DNA of 64,000 bases from Dermabacter vaginalis (lineage in GTDB: Bacteria; Actinomycetota; Actinomycetes; Actinomycetales; Dermabacteraceae). The notes under the pieces were generated by a model. It saw only the letters and a program-made list of their open reading frames with translations, did not search any database and had not been told where the DNA came from. This document shows positions 8,062 to 16,582 of this stretch, in pieces. A program made the translations under genes and the position numbers. The DNA lies in NCBI RefSeq assembly GCF_001678905.1, contig NZ_CP012117.1:186001-250000 (forward strand). Direction: 5' to 3'. How positions within the stretch are numbered: the first letter of the stretch is position 1; each line of letters begins with the position of its first letter.

Positions 8062-10218
8062 CTAGGTAGCTCCACTACGTGTCCACGATTTGCGGGTAAC
8101 CCCAATGGTGCTTGTGCTTGCGGTGGTTTCTGTGTTGGCGAGTGTGACGGTGAGGGCTTCTTTTGCGAGGTTGCAGCGAGCGCAGAGGCCTTGGGCGTTG
8201 GTGAGTGTGGTGGGTCCTCCTTGGGCGTGGCGTTGGATGTGGTCGATGTGGGTGATGGGGGCGTCGCAGTAGGGGCCGCGGCAGGTGCGGTCTCTGAGGC
8301 GAACGAGTTCGGCGAGGGCTTTGGGGAAGAGTCTGGAGCGGGAGTCCATGGCGAGGATTTCACCGGTGGTGGCGCTCGTGAAGATCCTTTTGTATTTGAC
8401 GAGGACGTCGTTGTCGAGCAGTTCGTTCAGGTAGTCGAATCCGGCTTTCGCGGTGATGGGGCCGGCGTCGGGGATGTAGGCGGTTGAGGTATCGGGGTTG
8501 ACGGGCACGAGTAGCCCGATTTCGAACCTGCGGGCGCGCTCTGATCCCCGAACCTGCAAGGTGGTGGTCTCGGGTTCGGTTGGGGTGGTTTCGGTTTCTC
8601 TGTGTGTTTCTGTTGGTGGTGTTTGTGGTGGGGGTGGAGTGTCTGGTAGCGGGTCTGTTTGCCTGGCGTTGCTGGTGTTGTGGGTGAGGTTCCCGTTGTT
8701 GGTGTGGGGGTGGGGTAGTGGTGTCCAGGGGTCGAGGGTGATGCCTGGGGCGGTGCTGGGTGGTGCGAGCTGTGTGGTGGGGTGGTTGGGGCGTGTGTTG
8801 AGGAGGGTCTCGACGAGGATGTCGATAGCGAGGTTGTTTTTCGTGTGCGCGGGTTTTTGGTAGTGGCCTCGCCATGCCCCACCACGTGGCTCTACGGTCA
8901 CGTCGTGTGTTCCGTCTTTGGTTTCTAAAATTTTGAGGTGGAGATTTTCCCGTTCAAGCATGGTTTTGAATTCGTGTGCTTTCTTGCGGGAAGCGTCGCC
9001 TGTTTTTTCCTGTTCGAAATGGTCAAGCGATCTGGGATGAGTGGCCTGATTGAGGAAGGCTCCTGGTGTGCGGTTGAAAGCGTTGAAGCTTTCGGGGGTG
9101 TGTGGGGTGTTTGTGAGGTGGTGGAGGGTGAAGTCGCCGTTTTCGAGGAGCGAGTGGAGTTTGGTGGTGGTGTGTTGGGCGTGGTTGTGGACTTTGCGTT
9201 TGGCGGTGGTGATTTCGTGTTGGTTGAGGGTGTTGTAGGCGCGGGCGGCGTGGTGGGTGAGCAGGTCGTGGATGCGTGTGGCGTCGAGGGTGCGCAGGGT
9301 GAGGGTGAGGCTGCTCATGCCGTTGCGTAAGGTTCTCAACGTGAGGCGGCGTGTGGTGAACGCTTTCTTTTCCCGCTCCAGCGCGGTTTGAGGATCAAGA
9401 GACAGGAGGGCGGTACTGGTGTAGTTGCGCCAGTGGGATTTTCCGGCGTGTGGGGAGCGTTCCAACTCCCGTGCAATCGGCGCATCCAACATCTGTGCGT
9501 GGGTGCTTGTGGCATCGCGCAGGCTGTTCGTGATCGCGTGGGTTTCGTTGATGGAGATGCGGCCTTGTTCAAGGTTCGAAAGGAGCGTCGGCAGATTCTT
9601 CGTGAGCATTCGTGCGCGGGCAATCTCGACGCTCGTCGCGTAAGGGGATTGTTTGAGGATCAACGACACCTCATGCGCGAGAGCCCGCCGCACAGCGAAC
9701 ACTCGTGCCCGATCCTTGTCACTGAGGGAATCTAGGCCCGCAGACGGATCAACCCCGGCAGCATCCTCGCTCGTGCTCTGGGCAGCGGCAGCGGCGGCAG
9801 AACGCTCGCAAGGCTCCGTGCGGGAGGGGGCACTGGTGGTGTTGGTAGCGATCTCTTTGCTGGAGAGGTGGCCGATCCCGTCGGTCTCGTCGAGCTCGGT
9901 GAGAATGTGCGCTTTGACTGCTTCGGTTAGTTCGGCGATCCGAGTCAACGACTCCAGCACGTCCAGGCGGATAAGGAGATCCGGACCGTCAAGGACACGC
10001 GCGGGCGTCGTTGCCGGGTGAGCCGGAGCGGCGGCATGGGAATTATTGGATGTGAGTGCCGTGGGGAAGGCTTCGAGCATGCCCGTCAGCGAGGCCTGCC
10101 AACCCTCGGAGCGGGCAAGGAGAAGGTTCAGCACGTCCGTGCGGGTCGGGGCATCCAAGCTCGCGACAATTGAAGCGCGTGAAGTGGTGGCGTTGTGCTC
10201 GGTGACTGTCGCGGTCAT
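8062..10218 (-). CDS. DUF222 / 13E12-type HNH endonuclease, C-terminus altered by IS insertion
   Basis: 718 residues as it stands. The N-terminal half is the helical DUF222 region (RVFAVRRALAHEVSLI, NLEQGRISINETHAI). After a long Thr/Pro-rich linker the C-terminus has an HNH nuclease with the metal-binding cysteines CRGPYC and CARCN and the HIDHIQRHAQGGPT core. Such genes are multicopy in actinobacteria and their role is not settled; nuclease activity is inferred from the fold. ATG 10218 is fixed by the strong GGAAGGAGG just upstream. IS element 1 cut off the native last 18 codons; the frame now runs 13 codons into the IS to a TAG at 8062. The HNH core is untouched, so the product may still work. 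Confidence 0.9.
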   Translation of the reverse strand: MTATVTEHNATTSRASIVASLDAPTRTDVLNLLLARSEGWQASLTGMLEAFPTALTSNNSHAAAPAHPATTPARVLDGPDLLIRLDVLESLTRIAELTEAVKAHILTELDETDGIGHLSSKEIATNTTSAPSRTEPCERSAAAAAAQSTSEDAAGVDPSAGLDSLSDKDRARVFAVRRALAHEVSLILKQSPYATSVEIARARMLTKNLPTLLSNLEQGRISINETHAITNSLRDATSTHAQMLDAPIARELERSPHAGKSHWRNYTSTALLSLDPQTALEREKKAFTTRRLTLRTLRNGMSSLTLTLRTLDATRIHDLLTHHAARAYNTLNQHEITTAKRKVHNHAQHTTTKLHSLLENGDFTLHHLTNTPHTPESFNAFNRTPGAFLNQATHPRSLDHFEQEKTGDASRKKAHEFKTMLERENLHLKILETKDGTHDVTVEPRGGAWRGHYQKPAHTKNNLAIDILVETLLNTRPNHPTTQLAPPSTAPGITLDPWTPLPHPHTNNGNLTHNTSNARQTDPLPDTPPPPQTPPTETHRETETTPTEPETTTLQVRGSERARRFEIGLLVPVNPDTSTAYIPDAGPITAKAGFDYLNELLDNDVLVKYKRIFTSATTGEILAMDSRSRLFPKALAELVRLRDRTCRGPYCDAPITHIDHIQRHAQGGPTTLTNAQGLCARCNLAKEALTVTLANTETTASTSTIGVTRKSWTRSGAT

Positions 10219-10650
10219 GATTTTGTTTCCTCCTTCCCCAATGAGGGCCCTCAATCTTGAGAGCTTTGTGTTCGATATTGATACCTCGAGCCTATAAAGG
10301 GGGTGAGACATTTAAACTCGACCAATCCCGAAAAAGAACCCTCGAATAGGCAGGGGATGTGGATAACTGAAAACCGCGAAACCGTAGCGTGTGAAAAACC
10401 TGAAATATTTGTGGATAAAAGCAGATTGTGGAGCACGAGCCACCGCATAAAACACCGCGACAACAAAACTCCGTCAACAGCGGACGGATTGGCGAATGTG
10501 GACAACCTCTCCAGAACTGAGAGTCCGACGGTTGCCCGGCAAGCGTCGGAACCGGACGGGCCAAGCGAGCAAGGCCCATCCCTCGAGATGCCCCGACCTG
10601 ATGACCCAAAAAAACTTTCGCAACCCTCACGTTCCTGCGACACTTGAGGC
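10219..10650. other. Divergent intergenic region, no gene seen
   Basis: 432 bp between the HNH gene (minus) and the acetyltransferase gene (plus). It is less GC-rich than its surroundings and should hold both promoters. The only structured piece is the inverted 12-mer pair at 10524-10550. Short open frames here have no ribosome site or recognisable product. Confidence 0.5.
10524..10550. repeat. Inverted pair of the dispersed 12-mer (hairpin)
   Basis: TCCGACGGTTGC (10524-10535), the spacer CCG, then GCAAGCGTCGGA (10539-10550). Apart from one G/G mismatch the two arms pair completely, forming a stem-loop between two divergent genes. Confidence 0.75.
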
Positions 10651-10935
10651 ATGGCTACCGTGACTCATTTTTCTGACCAACAGCGCTTCAGCGCCACGGA
10701 AGGTGGCGTGGAGGCTGGTTACCTCGAATACGACCGCGAGAGCGATGGCGCCGTGTTCGTCGCCACGCATGTCGTGACGGATCCGGAGTTTCGCGGGCGA
10801 GGCATCGCGGGCGAGGTGACCGCCGCGGCGTTCGAACATGCGCGCCGTCACGGCGTGAAGGTTCGTCCCGTGTGCCCCTACGTGCAGGGATGGCTTGAGA
10901 AGAACCCGGAAGCGCGCGACCTCGTTGCCGAGTAG
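10651..10935 (+). CDS. Small GNAT-type acetyltransferase (YjdJ-like)
   Basis: 94 residues, a compact single-domain protein. It contains HVVTDPEFRGRGIAGEVTAAA, the acetyl-CoA binding R-G-x-G-[IL]-A motif, and ends in RPVCPYVQGWLEKNPE, a signature of the short GCN5-related (Acetyltransf_CG) proteins related to YjdJ. It should bind acetyl-CoA in the cytoplasm; the acceptor is not known. A GAGG sits just before ATG 10651. It lies 72 bp upstream of dnaB in the same direction, with two small hairpins between them (10956-10982). Confidence 0.85.
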   Translation: MATVTHFSDQQRFSATEGGVEAGYLEYDRESDGAVFVATHVVTDPEFRGRGIAGEVTAAAFEHARRHGVKVRPVCPYVQGWLEKNPEARDLVAE

Positions 10936-11007
10936 CGCTTCGCGGTAGGATTCTGGGGCATTCATGCCCTGCCTCGGGGCAGCCACACCGAGACTTGAGG
11001 AGGTCGT

Positions 11008-12363
11008 ATGTCGAGCGCCCTTTTGGAGCCGGGTCCCGATCAGGGGATGGACCGCCTCCCGCCGCAGGATCTAGGTGCTGAGCAGGGCGTTCTTGGCGGC
11101 ATGATGCTGTCGAAGGATGCGATCGCCGACGTCGTCGAGAAGCTCCGCAGCAACGACTTTTACCGCCCCGCGCACGAACTCATTTACGAGGCGATCATCG
11201 ACCTTTACGGTCGCGGGGAGCCGGCCGACTTCGTGACGGTCGCCGATGCGCTGCGTGAGAAGGGCAACCTCGAGAAGGTTGGCGGAGCCCCGTACCTCGC
11301 CGATTTGATCGATGCGGTTCCGACGGCCGCCAACGCGGGGTTCTATGCCGAGATCGTCGCGGAGCGGGCCACGCTCCGTAGGCTCGTCGAGGCTGGCACG
11401 CGCATCGTGCAGCTTGGTTTCGCCGCGGATGGCGGCGAGGTTGATGCCGCCGTCAACGAAGCGCAGGCGCAGGTGTACTCGGTCACGGACCGCACGAAGT
11501 CCGAGGACTACGTGAAGCTTTCCGAAGTGATTGAGCCGACGATGGACTTCATCGAGATGCTCCAGTCCAGAGGCGGGCAGGTCAACGGCGTGCCCACGGG
11601 ATTCGCGGAGTTCGATGAGCTGACCCAGGGCCTGCATTCCGGGCAGATGATCATCTTCGCGGGGCGCCCTGCGATGGGTAAGACGACTCTCGGCATGGAC
11701 GTGATGAGGAGCGCCGCGATCCACAACGGGATGGCGTCGGCCATTTTCTCCCTGGAAATGGACCGCCAAGAGATCATGATGCGCATCATGGCTGCCGAAG
11801 CGCAGGTGCCGATGAGCCGCCTTCGCGACGGCACGGTGGATGATCAGGACTGGGAGCGCCTTGCGCGCGCCACGACTCGCTTCATGGATGCGCCGCTGTA
11901 TATCGACGATTCGGCGAACATGACCCTCATGGAGATTCGCGCGAAGTGCCGTCGCCTCAAGCAGAAGGCGGATCTCAAACTGGTCGTGATCGACTACCTG
12001 CAGCTCATGAGCTCCGGTAAGCGCGTCGAATCGCGCCAGCAGGAGGTTTCGGAATTCTCGCGTGCGCTCAAGCTCCTCGCGAAGGAGATCGAGGTGCCCG
12101 TGATCGCGATTTCGCAGCTCAACCGCGGGAACGAACAGCGCACCGATAAAAAGCCCATGATGAGTGACCTTCGCGAATCCGGCTCGATTGAGCAGGATGC
12201 GGACCTCATCGTTCTCATCCACCGCGAGGACTACTACGAGAAGGAATCGGCCCGCGCGGGCGAGGCGGACCTCATCGTCGCGAAGCACCGCAACGGCGCA
12301 ACGAAGACCATTCCCGTGGCGTTCGAGGGGCATTACTCGCGTTTCAAGGACATGGCGCAGTAG
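11008..12363 (+). CDS. dnaB: Replicative DNA helicase DnaB
   Basis: 451 residues. The N-terminal domain opens with DLGAEQGVLGGMMLSKDAI. The RecA-like C-terminal motor has Walker A GRPAMGKTTLG, Walker B LVVIDYLQLM, the SQLNRGNE and SDLRESGSIEQDAD motifs, and the arginine-finger region near KHRNGATK. It unwinds DNA at the replication fork as a hexamer. No intein is present, unlike several actinobacterial dnaB genes. ATG 11008 follows GAGGAGG. It is followed 6 bp later by an unknown gene coupled to a pseudokinase gene. Confidence 0.97.
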   Translation: MSSALLEPGPDQGMDRLPPQDLGAEQGVLGGMMLSKDAIADVVEKLRSNDFYRPAHELIYEAIIDLYGRGEPADFVTVADALREKGNLEKVGGAPYLADLIDAVPTAANAGFYAEIVAERATLRRLVEAGTRIVQLGFAADGGEVDAAVNEAQAQVYSVTDRTKSEDYVKLSEVIEPTMDFIEMLQSRGGQVNGVPTGFAEFDELTQGLHSGQMIIFAGRPAMGKTTLGMDVMRSAAIHNGMASAIFSLEMDRQEIMMRIMAAEAQVPMSRLRDGTVDDQDWERLARATTRFMDAPLYIDDSANMTLMEIRAKCRRLKQKADLKLVVIDYLQLMSSGKRVESRQQEVSEFSRALKLLAKEIEVPVIAISQLNRGNEQRTDKKPMMSDLRESGSIEQDADLIVLIHREDYYEKESARAGEADLIVAKHRNGATKTIPVAFEGHYSRFKDMAQ

Positions 12364-12369
12364 CGAACC

Positions 12370-12963
12370 ATGTCGACACTGATGGACGAACTCGGAGGTG
12401 AGGACGTGTCGCTGAGCGGGAATGAGCTGGCGGGCGCTGAGCCTGCACCGCTTCGCCGATCTTTGCCTGCGACAATCGCGGAACCGCTCGCCCGATTCGT
12501 GTCCCCCCTGACGCCCGCGGATGCACTGCGCAACCTCGTGTACGTGAGCGCGGCCGGGGCCGACGGTGAGCAGCTGTGCCGCGTGGATGCGGTGCTTGAC
12601 ATTCGTGGCGTGTGGGTCGCCCATCGAGGCATACCCGCCCCACTCGCCTCGGTGCAGGGACTCGAGGAACACCTCGCACCCGCGTGGGAGTACGCGCTCG
12701 AAGCGGCTCGCGAGGCCCAATACCCGGCGGTCACGGGTGTCGAGTTTCAGCTCGATCGCACTGGCGAGGCTCTCGCGCGGATTTTCGCCAGCGCCGCGCG
12801 CCCACCCGCGGATTCGGGCGCGGATTTTCACGTGTGGCATCTCGCGCCCGAGCTCGATGAGCTGTGGGAGCGCGTGAAGCCCGAGTCGTGGTGGGAGCGC
12901 AGGCTCGAGGATCTCCAGACCCTGTTAGGACGCGTGCGAACGCGGGGACAGGGGGGACTGTGA
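12370..12963 (+). CDS. Hypothetical protein between dnaB and the pseudokinase gene
   Basis: 197 residues; I do not recognise a family. It is acidic and soluble, with no signal peptide or membrane helix. It has a predicted mixed alpha/beta core (VDAVLDIRGVWVAHRG, YPAVTGVEFQLDRTGEALARIF) and a Trp-rich C-terminal part (WHLAPELDELWERVKPESWWERRLEDL). It begins 6 bp after dnaB, and its TGA overlaps the GTG of the next gene, so the three genes are probably one transcript and the last two translationally coupled. A shared role with the pseudokinase is plausible but unproven. Confidence 0.75.
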   Translation: MSTLMDELGGEDVSLSGNELAGAEPAPLRRSLPATIAEPLARFVSPLTPADALRNLVYVSAAGADGEQLCRVDAVLDIRGVWVAHRGIPAPLASVQGLEEHLAPAWEYALEAAREAQYPAVTGVEFQLDRTGEALARIFASAARPPADSGADFHVWHLAPELDELWERVKPESWWERRLEDLQTLLGRVRTRGQGGL

Positions 12964-14102
12964 GCGCGCGAAGCAAGCGTTTCATCCCGATCGATGTCAT
13001 CGCCTACTCGGGCACGGGTGAGGTCTGGCGTGCATGGGATTGCGAGCGTGAGGATCAGTGCGCGCTCAAGATTCTGGGTGCCGGGCAGTTGGTCCCGGCG
13101 AGGCGGATACTCGAAGATTCCGACGGCGCCTTTGCCCACGAACACCTCCTTCGACCGTATGCGCTGAGCGAGCACGAGTCGCTCATCGCGATGCCTCTCG
13201 TCTCCGGCGGCTCACTCGCGGAGGTCGTAAGCCTTCGTGGCACACTCGGGGAATCAGCAGCTCTTGCAGTTCTCACGCAAATGCTCGAGGCTCTCGCCAC
13301 GATGCATGAGGCAGGCTGGGTGCACCGCCGCGTGGGTGCCGACACGATCATGTTCCGCGAGGATCGCCCGCCCGTGTTTAGCGTTCTCGCAGGCATGAGC
13401 GCTGCGATCCCCGCCCACGAAGCCGCGGAGTTTCCCGTTCTCGACGCCGCGACCGTGGAGAACTTCCGCGCGCCCGAGGTTGTTTTGGGAAGCGTCGATA
13501 CGGCCGCGAGTGATGTCTACGCCCTCGCCGCGTCGATCCTGTTCGCGCTCGTCGGTCCTTCCGCGCTCAACGACACCACGGTTCCTGCACATCTTTCCCC
13601 CGCGCTTGCGCGCACGCTTTCCGCGATGCTCGCCGAGAGCTCCGACGAGCGCCCGAGCGCGCGGGAGGCCCTCGCGCAGATCCCGAGCGTGGAGCCCGGT
13701 TCCTCGGCTCTTCTTTCCGACGGTTCCCCGCTAGAAATTGTGGACCTCATGCCGGATATTCCGGAGGATTTCGATCCGTACGAGGGGGAGCCGCCCACCG
13801 TTGAGCCGGTGCCGTCGCCCGTGCCGCAGCGGCCCCCAAGCGCCGCGATTATCGAAGAAGTGGATGACGTCGAGGCGCCGTTCGATCCGCCCGAACCACG
13901 GATGCCTCCCGCGGTTTCACTCGTGCCGTCGAGCCCGGATGAGCACGACGTCGATATTCGCACCGGAAAGCGCGGGCTGGGTGAGCGTGCGCGCAGCTAT
14001 GACCGGATGACTCTCGTGGGGTGGGCCGCGATCATCGCGGGCATGACGATCGCGATCGGCGCTGGCGCCTTCGCCTCGCTCACGCTCATTGGCTTCCTGT
14101 AA
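12960..14102 (+). CDS. Membrane-anchored protein kinase-like protein, catalytically degenerate (pseudokinase)
   Basis: 380 residues. The N-terminal 250 or so residues follow the Ser/Thr kinase order: a partial Gly loop YSGTGEVWRAW, the ATP-lysine in CALKIL (residue 37), the hinge-like MPLVSGGSLAEVV and the catalytic-loop position WVHRRVGADTIMF. There the HRD aspartate is Arg and the following Asn is Thr. No DFG is present (FSVLAGM instead). The APE-like FRAPEVVLGS and DVYALAASI are kept. A Pro/Glu-rich linker and one C-terminal membrane helix (WAAIIAGMTIAIGAGAFASL) follow, so the kinase-like domain faces the cytoplasm. GTG 12960 overlaps the preceding stop (GTGA). A one-mismatch dispersed 12-mer lies at 13716. 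A scaffolding role is inferred. Confidence 0.85.
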   Translation: MSARSKRFIPIDVIAYSGTGEVWRAWDCEREDQCALKILGAGQLVPARRILEDSDGAFAHEHLLRPYALSEHESLIAMPLVSGGSLAEVVSLRGTLGESAALAVLTQMLEALATMHEAGWVHRRVGADTIMFREDRPPVFSVLAGMSAAIPAHEAAEFPVLDAATVENFRAPEVVLGSVDTAASDVYALAASILFALVGPSALNDTTVPAHLSPALARTLSAMLAESSDERPSAREALAQIPSVEPGSSALLSDGSPLEIVDLMPDIPEDFDPYEGEPPTVEPVPSPVPQRPPSAAIIEEVDDVEAPFDPPEPRMPPAVSLVPSSPDEHDVDIRTGKRGLGERARSYDRMTLVGWAAIIAGMTIAIGAGAFASLTLIGFL

Positions 14103-14114
14103 AGCGCGGCGGAG

Positions 14115-14945
14115 CTAAGCGCCGAGGACGTCCCGCCACGGCTCCACGACAGCGGGATGGGGCCCTAAGGCTCGTACGCGCGAGGCAATCTGCACAAAAT
14201 CCTCGCGAGCCGTGAGGGGGCCCGCCACGAGAATCGAGTTGCCCGTCGCACGGGAGTGCGCGACGTGAGTATCGGTGAGGATCCAGGGCTCGGGGTAGCC
14301 CCGCTCGGCGCACGCGGCGTGAAGCTCTCGCGCCTGCGCGTCGAGGAAGCGTTGGGGCTCGTCGTCGCCGATGTTGACGAGGAGCACTCCCGGATCTTCA
14401 GCTTCCGCGTCGAGCACGTCGAGTGCGGCGCCGTAAAAGTCAGCCGTTGCGAGGTGAGGCGCGGTCTCCTTCCCGCTGAACACATCGAGGACGGCGGCGT
14501 GGAACCGTCGGACCTCGCCGCTCGAGGCGGAGGCGGAGCCCGCGTGCTCTTGCGAGAGTGCACGCACCTGTGCGAGGGCATCGCCCACGCGGTGCTCGAG
14601 GCGCGTGCCCGCTGGAAGAGGCAGGTTCTCGAGCACGAACGTGACGAGGCGGGGTTCGATGTCGACCGCGAGCTGCATGCTTCCCGGGCGCGTGGCCTGC
14701 ACGTACCGCGCGAGTGTGAGCGCGCCCGCGCCGAGGTGGAGAATGGTGATCGGCGCGCCCGCCTCGAATCCTTCGTCAAGAACGTTCGCGATGCGCCTCA
14801 AGTACTCGTAGCGGATCTCTCGCGGATCGGCGGGATTGACGTGAGACTGCTCGTGCCCGCCGATCGTGAGGATCGTGCCGCCCCAGTCGAGATCGTCGAC
14901 CAGGGCGGCATCGAGGTCGCTCACCTCGAGGTGGATGTGCGGCAT
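14115..14945 (-). CDS. Spermidine synthase-like methyltransferase-fold protein
   Basis: 276 residues. The Rossmann motif ITILHLGAGALTLARYV is followed by the acidic end of strand beta-2 (LAVDIEPRLVTFV) and the AAVLDVFSGKETAPHL segment, the pattern of the spermine/spermidine synthase fold. The short N-terminal beta domain usual in true synthases is reduced. Actinobacterial homologues are often annotated as polyamine aminopropyltransferases without proof of substrate; the D-[VA]-[YF] catalytic region is only partly kept. It starts 5 bp after the serine hydrolase stop, on the same strand, and is probably co-transcribed with it. A one-mismatch dispersed 12-mer lies at 14511. Confidence 0.8.
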   Translation of the reverse strand: MPHIHLEVSDLDAALVDDLDWGGTILTIGGHEQSHVNPADPREIRYEYLRRIANVLDEGFEAGAPITILHLGAGALTLARYVQATRPGSMQLAVDIEPRLVTFVLENLPLPAGTRLEHRVGDALAQVRALSQEHAGSASASSGEVRRFHAAVLDVFSGKETAPHLATADFYGAALDVLDAEAEDPGVLLVNIGDDEPQRFLDAQARELHAACAERGYPEPWILTDTHVAHSRATGNSILVAGPLTAREDFVQIASRVRALGPHPAVVEPWRDVLGA

Positions 14946-14950
14946 GAGGC

Positions 14951-16582
14951 TCAGATTCCGATGGGTGCGGCGCCCGAGGCCTCACCCTTGTCTTTCGATT
15001 CACCCTTGATGTTGAGCGCCTGGATCTGGGAGTTCTTGCGCGGATCCATAAGCAGGTCGATGAGGACCTTCCCGCTTTCGCCCTCGAACGTGCACACCGC
15101 TTGGAACGGTGAAAGCACCTTCAGGCTCGCAGCCTTCTCGAGCGTGAGGTCGGCGCGGTCGAGGCCGGCGATCCGCAGGGCCGCGTCACGCAGACGCACG
15201 CGTTCGGCGCGCGAGACGTCCTGATCCATGTTGGTCGCAAACAGCGCGAGAAGCGGGTCGCTTTCCTCGCTCACGCCCTGCTCGGCGCGGTTCGCGAGCA
15301 CGGTGCGCGCCGAGCCGCTCGGCACGAGGGTCGTCGGCTGGCCCTCGAGCTCGACGTCGCGCAGCCACGCGAGAGCCCTCTCGAGGGCGTCGCGCGTGGT
15401 GGGCGCGAGTTCACGCTTTGGCGCTTCGACGAGCTCGGGCTGGTGGGTGCGGATCGCCTCGAGCGCGTCGAGCGAGCAGGGGATCGCGGGCGCGTACTTG
15501 GAGTTCGCGAGGGCGATCACGGTCAGGCCCGTGCCGCGCAGCCACACCATGTACGAGCCGTAGCCCGGATACCCACCGGAGTGGGAGATGACATCGCCGA
15601 GCTTCGGGAATTTCTCGACGACGAGGCCGTAGCCGTAGCCGCGAACGCGACCGAAACCGTTTCCATCCTCGAGAACCGGCCACTTTTGGATGCGGTGAAT
15701 CTCCTGCATTTCGCGGCGCGAAGCCGGCGAGAGCATCGCGCGCGAGTCGTCGTTGATGCCGTCGGCGCCATGCACGCCCACTTCAGCGAGGAACGCCGTC
15801 CACTTTGCGACGTCGGCGACGGTCGAGAAGAGTCCCGCCATTGCGCCGAAGGCGCCCGGAGTGTCGAAATCGACCTCTTCAAAGCGCTTCGCGCCCTCCC
15901 CGTCGCCCACGCGGTGACCCGTGAGCACGCGCGAGCGCTGGTCATCGGTCATCTCGGCGAGCGAGAACACCGTGTCCTTCATCCCGAGAGGATCGATAAA
16001 ACGACGGCGAATCTCGTCGCGGAAGCTCACGCCCGTGACCTCGTCGATCACGCGTCCAAGGAGAACGAAACCGGTATTCGAGTATTCGAATCCGCAGCCG
16101 GGTTCGGCGATGAGCGAGAGACCACCGGCGATGTATTCATCGAACTCGTCGGTGCTCATCGACTCCTGCCGGTCACCCCACGGGTTATCCGTCACGAAGC
16201 CAGCCGACATCGTGAGCGCGTGGCGAAGCGTGAGGGCGGGGGAATCCTCGCTCAACGATCCGATGTGCGCGGCGACAGGAACGTAGGTCGCGATCGGGTC
16301 ATCGAGGCGCAGCTTCCCCTCGTCACGAAGAGCGAGGATCGTCGCGGCCGTGAACGACTTCGTCATCGACGCAATGCGCGAGATTGAATCGACGCGAGGC
16401 GTGAAGGCACCCTCGGCCCTTTCGCCGCCCACGAGCGCGCTCGAACCCGCACCACCCGAGGCGAGCACCTCGCCGCCCGACGCAATGCCCCACGCGACAC
16501 CCGCCATGCGGTGCCCCGCGACAGCCTTGTCAAAAATCGCCGCGACGGCGTCAATCGTCTCCTGTGTCAGCTCGTGAGCCAT
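14951..16582 (-). CDS. Class C beta-lactamase-like serine hydrolase
   Basis: 543 residues. The three active-site elements of the beta-lactamase/DD-peptidase fold are visible: S-x-x-K in SMTKSFTAATI, Y-x-N in YSNTGFVLLG and H-S-G in VISHSGGYPGYGS (replacing KTG, as in esterase-like members). A C-terminal extension of about 170 residues follows the hydrolase domain. No signal peptide is seen, so it seems cytoplasmic, an esterase or peptidase more than a true lactamase. The ATG at 16582 overlaps the end of the SWIM gene by 32 bp. Confidence 0.88.
   Translation of the reverse strand: MAHELTQETIDAVAAIFDKAVAGHRMAGVAWGIASGGEVLASGGAGSSALVGGERAEGAFTPRVDSISRIASMTKSFTAATILALRDEGKLRLDDPIATYVPVAAHIGSLSEDSPALTLRHALTMSAGFVTDNPWGDRQESMSTDEFDEYIAGGLSLIAEPGCGFEYSNTGFVLLGRVIDEVTGVSFRDEIRRRFIDPLGMKDTVFSLAEMTDDQRSRVLTGHRVGDGEGAKRFEEVDFDTPGAFGAMAGLFSTVADVAKWTAFLAEVGVHGADGINDDSRAMLSPASRREMQEIHRIQKWPVLEDGNGFGRVRGYGYGLVVEKFPKLGDVISHSGGYPGYGSYMVWLRGTGLTVIALANSKYAPAIPCSLDALEAIRTHQPELVEAPKRELAPTTRDALERALAWLRDVELEGQPTTLVPSGSARTVLANRAEQGVSEESDPLLALFATNMDQDVSRAERVRLRDAALRIAGLDRADLTLEKAASLKVLSPFQAVCTFEGESGKVLIDLLMDPRKNSQIQALNIKGESKDKGEASGAAPIGI

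Larger units (their letters stand above)
6782..8104 (+). mobile_element. IS3-family insertion sequence 1 (1323 bp)
   Basis: The ends start TGAGGTTACCC and finish GGGTAACCCCA. The 26-bp terminal repeats (6782-6807 and 8079-8104) match at 20 positions, with GTGGACAC at the inner end of both. The target duplication is ATGG (6778-6781 and 8105-8108). It carries two overlapping transposase frames and looks intact. It inserted into the last codons of the HNH gene. TG...CA ends and a 3-5 bp duplication are typical of the IS3 family. Confidence 0.92.

Noticed and set aside
8062-8104. IS element 1 ending at GGTTACC/GGTAACC with no target duplication
   Set aside because: Extending the ends by three bases each gives TG...CA ends and a perfect ATGG duplication that restores the HNH frame.
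10303-10647. 115-codon plus-strand frame between the HNH and acetyltransferase genes
   Set aside because: No ribosome site, atypical composition, and it runs through the inverted 12-mer hairpin and the promoter region.
11071-12840. Long minus-strand open frame (589 codons) opposite dnaB and its neighbour
   Set aside because: Arg/His-rich antisense shadow of high-GC coding DNA; the plus-strand genes have clear motifs and ribosome sites.
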